This document shows, in pieces, positions 54,857-62,712 of a DNA stretch of 64,000 bases. Position 1 is the first letter of the stretch, and every line of letters starts with the position of its first letter. The position numbers were made by a program, and so were the translations under genes. Under the pieces are notes generated by a model that saw nothing but the letters and a program-made list of their open reading frames with translations, was not told the DNA's origin and ran no database searches. This stretch comes from Halomonas alkalisoli (GTDB lineage: Bacteria > Pseudomonadota > Gammaproteobacteria > Pseudomonadales > Halomonadaceae). The stretch spans positions 157,851 to 221,850 of the forward strand of contig NZ_JAKCMI010000028.1 in NCBI RefSeq assembly GCF_021412585.1. The letters run 5' to 3'.

Positions 54857-55729
54857 ATGAACGATGCCAATCGGGCCGCCCTGGCGGCCCTCGCTCGCCC
54901 GGCGTGGCTGGCGACCCGCTTTGAACTGCTCCCTATCCGCGGTATGCAGGAGGCGGCCGGGGCGCTGCCCGAAGGTGCCGTGGTCACCGTGACCTGCTCG
55001 CCGCGCCACGGCCTCGAGCGCACCCTGGAGGCCAGCGAGTGGCTGGCGGGGGCCGGTTTTCGGGTGGTACCGCATCTCGCCGCCCGCCTGGTGCGCGATC
55101 GTGCCCACCTGGAGCGGCTGCTGGCACGACTGGCGGCGCTGGGTGTCGAGGACGTCTTCGTGGTGGGCGGCGACGCCGAGCGCCCGCTGGGCGACTTCCC
55201 CCATGGCCTGGCGCTGCTCGAGGCCATGACCGTGCTGTCGACGCGGCCCGAGCGCGTCGGGGTGCCGGCCTATCCGGAAGGCCATCACAATATCGAGGCG
55301 GCCTCCTTGCAGTGCGATCTTGAGGCCAAGGCGGCGCTCGCCGACTATGCCGTCACCCAGCTCTGCTTCGAGCCCGGTCCCCTGCTGGCCTGGCGCGATC
55401 GGCAGCAGCGGCGCGGCCTGCGGCTGCCGGTCCATGCCGGCATCCCCGGGGTGATGGAGCGCAAGCGGCTGCTCAGCATCGCCCTGCGGCTCGGTCTCGG
55501 CCACTCGGTACGGACCTTGCAGCGTCAGGGCGGTTGGATGACCCGCCTGTTCGGGCCGGCCGTCTATCGCCCCGACGCCCTGCTGCGTGGCCTCCGGTCG
55601 TCTCTGGGAGAGGGGGGGGCAGGCTTCTTGGGCCTGCACATCTATACTTTTAACCAGATCGGCCCCACCCGCGCCTGGCTGGAGACGCTACCGAACAGCA
55701 GGACCGCTATGCCCACCAGCAGGGCATAG
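54857..55729 (+). CDS. Methylenetetrahydrofolate reductase-like protein, altered C-terminus
   Basis: 290 residues. A short MTHFR-barrel protein: FELLPIRG near 16, VTVTCSPRHGLERTLEASEWL, FVVGGDAERPLGDF and LCFEPGPLLAW, ending near GLHIYTFNQIGPTRAW. In context it would oxidise 5-methyl-THF to methylene-THF for Fhs. The last 13 or so codons (LPNSRTAMPTSRA, stop TAG) fall within DNA homologous to an antiporter gene in the other direction, so the original 3' end was probably replaced. GGAGG precedes the ATG by 4 bases. Confidence 0.8.
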   Translation: MNDANRAALAALARPAWLATRFELLPIRGMQEAAGALPEGAVVTVTCSPRHGLERTLEASEWLAGAGFRVVPHLAARLVRDRAHLERLLARLAALGVEDVFVVGGDAERPLGDFPHGLALLEAMTVLSTRPERVGVPAYPEGHHNIEAASLQCDLEAKAALADYAVTQLCFEPGPLLAWRDRQQRRGLRLPVHAGIPGVMERKRLLSIALRLGLGHSVRTLQRQGGWMTRLFGPAVYRPDALLRGLRSSLGEGGAGFLGLHIYTFNQIGPTRAWLETLPNSRTAMPTSRA

Positions 55730-55782
55730 GGCAGTTGGGTGAGCGGCTAGCCTGACCGGCCAGGGTGCGGCGCTGGGCGCCT
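55684..55782 (-). pseudogene. Remnant of an NhaC-type antiporter paralogue
   Basis: Bases 55686-55741 match the 3' part of the intact antiporter gene (56897-56952) and 55739-55782 match an internal part (57665-57708), so about 710 bases between them are missing. The junction falls at a GGTG shared by both ends. On the minus strand the pieces encode AQRRTLAGQASRSP and QLPYALLVGIAVLLFGSVS, out of frame with each other. Differences from the intact gene, several of them conservative at protein level, point to a paralogue rather than a recent copy. Confidence 0.72.
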
Positions 55783-55817
55783 GGGACTATTCCCTGCGCG
55801 ATCGGTTGGGATACTGA
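55770..55817 (+). pseudogene. C-terminal remnant of a puuB-like oxidoreductase
   Basis: The plus strand encodes ALGAWDYSLRDRLGY followed by TGA, matching the last residues of the puuB-like protein at 46116 (ALGAWYYATRDKLGI, stop). The rest of the gene is absent, and the fragment abuts the antiporter remnant. It implies a former third puuB-like gene here. Confidence 0.65.
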
Positions 55818-56044
55818 GACAGCTTTCGGACAAAGTCCAAGATTGTCGCTTTACGCCGACGCCTGGTCAGAAATTGTGGAAGTGATGCCTGGGAACATCT
55901 TTACACTTCGCGACAGCGTATACTGGGCTTCATTCCCCTGGCGGCGCAGGATGCGCCGTCCCTCATCGCATTCGCCGCATATCGTCGGAGCCGACCCTTG
56001 CATTTTGTCGGCAAGGCGCCTGTGCGCCACAGAGGAGGTGACAG
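55818..56044. other. Intergenic leader of the glycine-zipper gene
   Basis: No gene is seen. A TATACT box at 55919-55924 could be a -10 element, though its -35 partner is weak. The ribosome site GAGGAGGTGA ends just before the ATG at 56045. Confidence 0.4.
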
Positions 56045-56623
56045 ATGAACAAATCAACCGTCGTAGGCGTGACATTGGCCGTTTTCGGTCTGGGTGGTCT
56101 GGCGTTCGGCGCCTGGCAGGTCCAGCAGCCTCCGGAGGAGAGCGGACCCCAGTATGCCGATATTGTCGGCACGGAGCGCGTGACGCGCAGCGTCGAGACG
56201 CCCCGCGAGGTATGCGAGGACGTCGTGGTCAGCCAGGCAGCGCCACAGCAGCCCAGCCGTGACCCGAACCGCATCGCCGGTACGGCTGCCGGTGCCGTCG
56301 TCGGTGGCCTGCTGGGCAACCAGGTCGGGGGCGGCAGCGGCAAGACACTGGCTACCGTTGCCGGTGTGGTGGGCGGCGGCCTGGCGGGACGCGAAGTGCA
56401 GGGCCGCATCGAGGCCAATCAGGCGCCCCAGACCTATACGACCACGCAGCGTCAGTGCCATACGGTGATGGATTCACACCAGGAAACCCTCGGCTATGAC
56501 GTTACCTGGCGCTACGGCGACGTGGTACAGACCAGCCGTGTGGAAACTTCGCCCCAGGGCGACCGTGTCCTCATCGAGGATGGCCGGCCCCGCTGGGAGA
56601 GCCAGATCACCAACGAAGGTTGA
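56045..56623 (+). CDS. Glycine-zipper 2TM-domain envelope protein
   Basis: 192 residues. An N-terminal anchor (VVGVTLAVFGLGGLAFGAW) precedes a central glycine zipper at about 76-118 (AGTAAGAVVGGLLGNQVGGG; VAGVVGGGLAGREVQ) and a small C-terminal domain (GYDVTWRYGDVVQTSRVE). This is the Rickettsia 17 kDa/YmgG-like layout of envelope proteins with no defined enzymatic role. Strong GAGGAGG site; its own terminator follows. Confidence 0.82.
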   Translation: MNKSTVVGVTLAVFGLGGLAFGAWQVQQPPEESGPQYADIVGTERVTRSVETPREVCEDVVVSQAAPQQPSRDPNRIAGTAAGAVVGGLLGNQVGGGSGKTLATVAGVVGGGLAGREVQGRIEANQAPQTYTTTQRQCHTVMDSHQETLGYDVTWRYGDVVQTSRVETSPQGDRVLIEDGRPRWESQITNEG

Positions 56624-56646
56624 TTCCGCCAGCACCACGCTCGATC

Positions 56647-56685
56647 CACGACGCCCCGGCCCCAAGCCGGGGCGTCGTTGTTTTC
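56647..56685 (+). terminator. Terminator of the glycine-zipper gene
   Basis: GACGCCCCGGC and GCCGGGGCGTC form an 11-base-pair stem with a CCCAA loop, followed by GTTGTTTTC. Confidence 0.8.
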
Positions 56686-56709
56686 ACAGGACATTACGCA
56701 GGTAGCCTA

Positions 56710-56749
56710 AACGCCAAGGGGGCCGCGACTGCGGCCCCCTTGGCGTTTC
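56710..56749. terminator. Second hairpin, 3' of the antiporter gene
   Basis: AACGCCAAGGGGGCCGC pairs with GCGGCCCCCTTGGCGTT around a GACT loop (17 base pairs), 18 bases beyond the nhaC stop. Only short T runs flank it; it probably ends transcription from both converging genes. Confidence 0.7.
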
Positions 56750-56766
56750 TGTGAACGACGCCTTGA

Positions 56767-58683
56767 CTAGGCGATCGCGGGCCTGGTCTTGATGACGCTA
56801 TCCTCGGCGCGCTTGCCCAGCAGTCGCAGGGCCAGGGCCAGCACGATCAGGCCAACGATCAGGCCCAGCCACCAGCTGACGCCATGGCCCACCGCCACGC
56901 TACCGAACAGCAGTGCCACGATTCCCACCAGCAGGGCATAGGGCAGCTGGGTGCGCACATGCTCGATCAGGTCGCAACCGCTGGCCATGGCCGCCAGCAG
57001 GGTCGACTCGGCCAGCGGCGAGCAGTGGTCCCCCCAGACAGCGCCGGCCAGCACGCCGGCCACCGAGGCATAGAGCAGCGGCATGCCTTCGGCGGTTCCC
57101 GCCAGGCCATGGAGGTCGAGGACCGCCCAGGCCAGGGGAATGGTCAGCGGCATCATGATCCCCATCACCCCCCAGGAGGAGCCGGTGGCGAAGGCAGTAA
57201 AGGCGGCCAGGGTGAAGATGGCGGCCGGCAGCCACTGGGGCGAGAGTGCCTCGCCCAGGGCGGCGATCAGGAAGTCGCTGGTACCCAGGGTGGCATTCAC
57301 GTTGGCCAGGGCCCAGGCCATCATCAGAATGGTCAGGGGCAGCAGCATCGACTTGACCCCCTCGAACCAGTAGTGAGTGGTCTCGCTCATGGTCATCAGT
57401 CGCTGGGCCATGGTCATCACTACGGCGGTGATACAGGCGGCCAGCGAGCCCCACATCATGGCGGCGAAGGCGTCGCCCTCCCCGAAGATATCCTGGATGC
57501 CGTGATCTCCCGCACCCAGCTCTGCGGAGCCGGTGGTATAGATACCGCCGATGGTAAAGGCCACCAGGACCAGCATGGGAATCACTGCATTGGTGGCGCG
57601 CAGGGGAATGCCCGGCTTGGTCTCGATCTCGGCCTCTTCCACCACCGCCTCCCGGGGCGACATCGGTGAGCGGCTAGCCTGACCGGCCAGGGCGCGGCGT
57701 TCGGCGCCCAGCATGGGGCCGAAATCGCGGCGACTCCACAGCAGCAGGAAGACGAAGGCCACCGCCAGGAAGGGGTAGAAGTTATAGGGCAGGGACTTGA
57801 TAAAGACGGTGTAGGCGGGCTCGTTCCAGCCATCGATATCGCTCATGGCCTGCTGGATCAGGCCCACCTGGAAGCCGATCCAGGTGGTCACCAGCAGCAC
57901 CGCCGAGACCGGCGCCGCGGTGCAGTCGACGATATAGGCCAGCTTGGCCCGGGAGATGCGCAGCTTGTCGAAGATATTGCGCATGGTGTTGCCGACGATC
58001 AGCGCATTGGCATAGTCGTCGAAGAAGATGGCCAGCCCCAGCAGGCCGGCGGTGGCCTGGGCCTGGCGTCGGTTGTGAACATAGCGGGTAATGCGCGCCG
58101 CGATGCCCTGGGTGCCGCCGTTGCGCGAGATGATGCCCACCATGCCGCCGATCAGCAGGCAGAAGAGCACCACCGCCATATGCTCGCTGTCGCTGGCGGC
58201 CTCCAGCAGGTGCACGCTGACCGTCTCGTTGAAGGCGGTGAACAGGGCCCCAGCACTCATGCCGTGGTAGATCCAGCCCCCCAGCAGGATTCCCAGGAAG
58301 AGCGCTACGATCACCTGGCGGAACACCAGGGCGATGCCGATGGCGGTGAGTGCCGGCACCAGCGACAGCCAGGCGGGAATGGTGGAGAGCTCCTGGCGCT
58401 CCAGCAGCTGGCCCTGGGCATCGAAGAGCTCCAGCACCCCGGCTCCCTCGCCGAGGGTCGCCTCGGCGAGCCACTGGCCCGCTTCGCCTTCGGTTAGCGT
58501 CAGCGGTTGGCCATCCAGGGTCAGGCGATGGTCGGCGCCGGCGTCGACCTCGATCTCGAAGCCCACGCCCTGGAGAATCAGGCTGGGCGTCGACAGGCGG
58601 TCATCGGCCAGCAGGGGGCCGGCGGCCATCAACAGCAGGAGCAGCAGGCTCGACAACCAGAGCCGTCGTTTCGGGGTTTCCAT
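56767..58683 (-). CDS. NhaC-family Na+/H+ antiporter with periplasmic N-terminal domain
   Basis: 638 residues from the ATG at 58683 (METPKRRLW), which has GAGG upstream; an ATG 14 codons earlier lacks a site. A signal-like helix (LWLSSLLLLLLMAAGPLLA) is followed by a beta-rich domain of about 75 residues (DDRLSTPSLILQGVGFEIEV to LLERQELSTI). Then come 11-12 membrane segments with NhaC-type FFDDYANALIVGNTMRNI and AVWGDHCSPLAESTLLAA. Cation/proton exchange suits a halophile, but relatives in catabolic loci may move amino acids or amines. A remnant of a paralogue lies 1 kb away. Confidence 0.85.
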   Translation of the reverse strand: METPKRRLWLSSLLLLLLMAAGPLLADDRLSTPSLILQGVGFEIEVDAGADHRLTLDGQPLTLTEGEAGQWLAEATLGEGAGVLELFDAQGQLLERQELSTIPAWLSLVPALTAIGIALVFRQVIVALFLGILLGGWIYHGMSAGALFTAFNETVSVHLLEAASDSEHMAVVLFCLLIGGMVGIISRNGGTQGIAARITRYVHNRRQAQATAGLLGLAIFFDDYANALIVGNTMRNIFDKLRISRAKLAYIVDCTAAPVSAVLLVTTWIGFQVGLIQQAMSDIDGWNEPAYTVFIKSLPYNFYPFLAVAFVFLLLWSRRDFGPMLGAERRALAGQASRSPMSPREAVVEEAEIETKPGIPLRATNAVIPMLVLVAFTIGGIYTTGSAELGAGDHGIQDIFGEGDAFAAMMWGSLAACITAVVMTMAQRLMTMSETTHYWFEGVKSMLLPLTILMMAWALANVNATLGTSDFLIAALGEALSPQWLPAAIFTLAAFTAFATGSSWGVMGIMMPLTIPLAWAVLDLHGLAGTAEGMPLLYASVAGVLAGAVWGDHCSPLAESTLLAAMASGCDLIEHVRTQLPYALLVGIVALLFGSVAVGHGVSWWLGLIVGLIVLALALRLLGKRAEDSVIKTRPAIA

Positions 58684-58898
58684 GGAGGTCGCCTCATTGT
58701 TGTATGTGGTCGTTTGGATGGACATATCCCGGTCCGCCGGCTCTTGAGATGAGCCGGAGATTCCGTGTTTTTTTGATGTTGTGTGCTGACAGAGTCGCTG
58801 AGGTGAAAAGTGAGCGAGCGATGGTCAGGGCCAGGCCCGTTCCCTACGGGCCAGCGCACTTCCCACATCCATGTGGGTCGCAAGGCAAAAATCGGCGA

Positions 58899-60275
58899 TC
58901 AGACGTGGCGTAGATACCAGTCGTATTCGAGCTGACTGACCACCTGCATGGCCTGGGCCCGCTCGGCCCGGCGGTTGGCCACGAAGACGTGGATAAAGTC
59001 GCGGCCAAGGGCCTCGCCCAGCACCTCGTTCGCCTCCAGCAGATCCAGAGCCTGCTGCCAGCTGTTGGTGAGGCTGGGGGGAAACTGGTCGTAGGCATTT
59101 CCCGTCACCGGTGCGGGTGGTGCCAGGCGCTGCTGGATCCCGTGCTCGATGCCGGCCAGCAGGGTGGCGAGTAGCAGGTAGGGGTTGGCGTCCGCGCCGG
59201 CGACCCGGTGCTCGATCCGGCGGGCGCCGTTGGGTCCGGAGGGGATCCGAAGCGCCACCGATCGGTTGTCGTAGCCCCAGGTGGGTGCCATGGGCACGTA
59301 GAGCCCCGGCTGAAAGCGACGAAAGGAGTTGAGGTTGGGGGCGCAGATTGCCATCGAGGCCGGCATCAGCTCCAGCAGGCCGGCGGTGGCGTGGTGCAGC
59401 GTCGGCGTGCCCATCGCATCGCCCTCGGTATCGCTGAAGACATTGTTACCGGCCTCGTTCAGCAGGCTGATATGCACGTGGGTCCCGTTGCCGGCTTCCA
59501 GTCCATAGGGCTTGGCCATGAAGGTGGCCTCGAAGCCGTGGGTCAGCGCCACGCCCTTGATCAGCCGCTTGAGCAGCACGGCGCTGTCGCAGGCCCGGAG
59601 GGCATCGTCGCAGTGCACCAGGTTGATCTCGAACTGGCCCGGTGCGCACTCCTTGAGTGCGGTATCCAGCGGCAGGTCCTGGATTCGGGCCGCGGACTGG
59701 ATGTCGTCGAGGAAGTCGGCGTATTCGTCGAGCTCCTGGATCGAGTAGAGCTGGCTCTGGGTGGCGCGCTCGCCGCTGCGGGGTGAGCAGGGCGGCTGTA
59801 TTGCGCCTGAGGACGTGCGCGTCCGGTCCACCAGGTAGAACTCCAGCTCCAGCGCCACCACCGGGGTCAGGCCCATGGCGGTCAGGCGCTTCAATGCCTG
59901 GGTGAGAACCTGACGGGGATCGGCGAAGAAGGGCGACTCGTCGGGTTCCACCATGGTCATCAGTAGCTGGCCATGGCGGCCGCCGCGCAGCCAGGGCACT
60001 GGCATCAGGCTGTCGGGAATCGGTCGGCAGAGGCGGTCGCCGTCGCCGGTGGCCAGGCCCAGGCCGGTTTCCTCGATGGTGTTGCCGTTGATATCCAGGG
60101 CGAAGACCGAGGCGGGTAGGGCAATGCCGCTGCTGTAGGCCTTGGCCAGGTTATCCCGGGAGATGCGCTTGCCGCGGATGACGCCATTGAGGTCGCTGAT
60201 CAGCAGATCGAAGCTGTCGATCTCGGGGTGGCGGTCGAGAAAGTCCTGGATGTCATCGGTGGGAGTGGAAAACAT
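58899..60275 (-). CDS. Glutamine synthetase-family gamma-glutamylpolyamine synthetase (2)
   Basis: 458 residues. GS features: DLLISDLNGVIRGKRIS, ALELEFYLVDR, PGQFEINLVHCDD, GTHVHISLL, FQPGLYVPMAPTWGYDNRSV and EHRVAGADANPYLLLA. Only moderately similar to the ligase at 40368, so a different amine is likely. The ATG at 60275 follows AGGTGAG; a GTG at 60284 is also in frame. Divergent from the puuD-aminotransferase-puuC operon, which processes its products. Confidence 0.87.
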   Translation of the reverse strand: MFSTPTDDIQDFLDRHPEIDSFDLLISDLNGVIRGKRISRDNLAKAYSSGIALPASVFALDINGNTIEETGLGLATGDGDRLCRPIPDSLMPVPWLRGGRHGQLLMTMVEPDESPFFADPRQVLTQALKRLTAMGLTPVVALELEFYLVDRTRTSSGAIQPPCSPRSGERATQSQLYSIQELDEYADFLDDIQSAARIQDLPLDTALKECAPGQFEINLVHCDDALRACDSAVLLKRLIKGVALTHGFEATFMAKPYGLEAGNGTHVHISLLNEAGNNVFSDTEGDAMGTPTLHHATAGLLELMPASMAICAPNLNSFRRFQPGLYVPMAPTWGYDNRSVALRIPSGPNGARRIEHRVAGADANPYLLLATLLAGIEHGIQQRLAPPAPVTGNAYDQFPPSLTNSWQQALDLLEANEVLGEALGRDFIHVFVANRRAERAQAMQVVSQLEYDWYLRHV

Positions 60276-60521
60276 GGCGCTCACCTGTGGGGCTTATGGT
60301 CGTTGTTGATGACCTTTATCCTTTCTTGGTGGAGTCGTGTTGTCAAATCCTTTACGCTTTTGTGGTTTTAGGTTTTTTGATGATTCGATTTATTTCTTTT
60401 AAAAACAGATATTTAATTATTTATGCCTGGATTTTCCAGTGGGATGCTTGGAAAGATAAATCAACATGGGTATGTTGAGTAAACCATAACAACGCCTGAG
60501 CGATCCTGCGAGGAGCCAGCC
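60276..60521. promoter_or_regulatory. AT-rich divergent promoter region
   Basis: Roughly 245 bases between the divergent ligase and puuD genes, strikingly AT-rich for this window (for example 60360-60430, with T runs and TTTAATTATTTATG). It should contain both promoters and regulator sites. No single -35/-10 pair stands out enough to assign. A 63-codon open frame here is judged non-coding. Confidence 0.6.
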
Positions 60522-61310
60522 ATGACGACACGACCCCTGGTGGGGGTGATTGCCTGCCGCCGAGAGGTGGAGGGGCACGCCGCCCAGATGGTAACCGAAA
60601 AATACCTGAGTGCCCTGCGTGAGTATGGCCTGAACCCGGTGATCTTGCCGGTGTGGAGCGATCAGGAGAATGACCGCGAGGCGGCCCGTGAGCTGCTCTC
60701 CCGGGTCGATGGGCTGCTGCTGACCGGCAGCTACACCAATGTGGAGCCCCATCGCTATGGCGCCGAGCGCGCGCCCCAGAATACCCGGGACGATAGGCAT
60801 CGCGACGCCGCCGCCCTGACCTGGATCCACGAGGCCCTGGCCCTGGCGCTGCCGCTATTCGGCATCTGCCGCGGTTTTCAGGAACTCAATGTGGCCTTCG
60901 GCGGCAGCCTGCATCAGGCGGTGCAGGCGGCGCCCGGCATGCTCGATCACCGCGAGCCTGGCGGCGCCAACAAGGCGGCCCAGTATTCGCCAGCGCATGA
61001 TCTTGAGATCCGCGCCGACGGTGCCTTGGCGCGCCTGTTCGGTGATACCCGCTCGGGGGTCAATTCCCTGCATCAGCAGGGTGTTGACCGTCTGGGCGAG
61101 GGGCTGGTGGCCGAGGCCTGGGCCCCGGACGGCCTGATCGAGGCGGTATCGGTGGCGGATGCCGCCACCTTCGCCCTGGCGGTGCAGTGGCACCCGGAGT
61201 GGCAGCCTCGCGAGCATGCTCTCCATGACGCCCTGTTCCGCGGCTTCGCCGAGGCTTGCCGTGCTCATCAGGGCGCTGCTCACATCCCATCAATCACCCA
61301 GCTGGCCTGA
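60522..61310 (+). CDS. puuD: Gamma-glutamyl-gamma-aminobutyrate hydrolase-like amidotransferase
   Basis: 262 residues. Class I glutamine-amidotransferase fold (peptidase C26) with nucleophile Cys116 in FGICRGFQELN and His224/Glu226 in QWHPEW. Removes the glutamyl group from gamma-Glu-GABA, releasing GABA. GAGG lies upstream of the ATG. First gene of a three-gene operon completing the gamma-glutamyl route. Confidence 0.92.
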   Translation: MTTRPLVGVIACRREVEGHAAQMVTEKYLSALREYGLNPVILPVWSDQENDREAARELLSRVDGLLLTGSYTNVEPHRYGAERAPQNTRDDRHRDAAALTWIHEALALALPLFGICRGFQELNVAFGGSLHQAVQAAPGMLDHREPGGANKAAQYSPAHDLEIRADGALARLFGDTRSGVNSLHQQGVDRLGEGLVAEAWAPDGLIEAVSVADAATFALAVQWHPEWQPREHALHDALFRGFAEACRAHQGAAHIPSITQLA

Positions 61311-61335
61311 GTGCCCCTTTCTGGAGACGTTACCC

Positions 61336-62712
61336 ATGAAGACTCGTGACTATCAGGCGCTGGACCGCGCCCACCACCTGCACCCTTTTACCGACTTCAA
61401 GGCGCTGGGGGAGGAGGGAAGCCGCATCATCGAGCGTGCCGAGGGCGTCTATATCCATGACAGCGAGGGGAATTGCATCCTCGACGGTATGGCCGGCCTG
61501 TGGTGCGTCAACCTGGGCTACGGGCGCCACGAATTGGTCGAGGCCGCCACCGCGCAGCTCGAGCGACTGCCCTACTACAACAACTTCTTCAAGACCACTC
61601 ACCCGCCGGCGGTGAAGCTGGCCGAGAAGCTGGTGCAGTTGGCGCCGGAGCACATCAACCACGTCTTCTTCGTCGGCTCTGGCTCCGAGGCCAACGACAC
61701 CGTGCTTCGCATGGTGCGCCGCTACTGGGCGCTGAAGGGCCAGCCGCAGAAGCAGTGGATCATCGGCCGCGAGAACGGCTACCACGGCTCCACCCTGGCC
61801 GGCATGAGTCTCGGCGGCATGGACGCGATGCATGGTCAGGGCGGCCCCTGTGTGCCGAACATCGCCCATATCCGCCAGCCCTACTGGTTCGGTGAGGGGC
61901 GCGACATGAGTCCCGAGGCCTTCGGTATCGAGTGCGCCGCGGCCCTGGAGGCGAAGATTCAGGAGCTCGGCGAGGAGAACGTTGCCGCCTTTATCGCCGA
62001 GCCGGTGCAGGGCGCCGGTGGCGCCATCATGCCGCCGGAAAGCTACTGGCCGGCGGTCAAGGAGGTGCTGGCCAGGTACGATATCCTGCTGGTGGCCGAC
62101 GAAGTGATCTGCGGCTTCGGGCGCCTGGGCGAGTGGTTCGGTAGCATTCACTACGACCTCAAGCCGGACCTGATGCCCATCGCCAAGGGGCTCTCTTCCG
62201 GCTACCTGCCCATCGGTGGTGTGCTGGTGGGGGATCGGGTGGCGGATACCTTGATCGAGGAGGGCGGCGAGTTCTTCCACGGCTTTACCTACTCGGGACA
62301 CCCTGCCTGTGCCGCCGTGGCGCTGAAGAACCTGGAGCTGATCGAGGCCGAGGGCGTGGTGGAGCGGGTCCGCGACGACCTGGGGCCCTATCTGGCCAGG
62401 CGCTGGGGCGAACTGGCCGAGCATCCGCTGGTGGGCGATGTGCGCTCTCTTGGCCTGATGGGGGCCCTGGAGCTGGTCGACCCCGAGACCGGCGAGCGCT
62501 TCGACAAGGCGCTGGGGGTGGGCAACCTGTGCCGAGACTTCAGCTTCGCTGGCGGTCTGGTGATGCGCTCGGTGGGTGATACCATGATCATCTCGCCGCC
62601 CCTGGTGATTACCCACGATGAGATCGACGAACTAGTCACCAAGGCCCGGGCCGCCCTTGATGCCACCCTGGCCGGCCTTCGCCAACCCGCTACCGAGGAG
62701 TCCATCGCATGA
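61336..62712 (+). CDS. Class III PLP-dependent polyamine aminotransferase (SpuC-like)
   Basis: 458 residues. PLP-binding Lys284 in MPIAKGLSSGY, Asp in LLVADEVICGFGR near 255, VGSGSEANDTVLRM near 115 and FFHGFTYSGHPACAA near 314. Such omega-aminotransferases pass amino groups from putrescine, other diamines or beta-alanine/GABA to pyruvate. The resemblance to SpuC and the operon position favour a polyamine or GABA-type substrate. It overlaps puuC by four bases (ATGA). Confidence 0.87.
   Translation: MKTRDYQALDRAHHLHPFTDFKALGEEGSRIIERAEGVYIHDSEGNCILDGMAGLWCVNLGYGRHELVEAATAQLERLPYYNNFFKTTHPPAVKLAEKLVQLAPEHINHVFFVGSGSEANDTVLRMVRRYWALKGQPQKQWIIGRENGYHGSTLAGMSLGGMDAMHGQGGPCVPNIAHIRQPYWFGEGRDMSPEAFGIECAAALEAKIQELGEENVAAFIAEPVQGAGGAIMPPESYWPAVKEVLARYDILLVADEVICGFGRLGEWFGSIHYDLKPDLMPIAKGLSSGYLPIGGVLVGDRVADTLIEEGGEFFHGFTYSGHPACAAVALKNLELIEAEGVVERVRDDLGPYLARRWGELAEHPLVGDVRSLGLMGALELVDPETGERFDKALGVGNLCRDFSFAGGLVMRSVGDTMIISPPLVITHDEIDELVTKARAALDATLAGLRQPATEESIA

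Noticed and set aside
60287..60478. 63-codon frame in the AT-rich promoter region
   Set aside because: No ribosome site, codon use unlike the genome, and it occupies a region expected to hold two divergent promoters.
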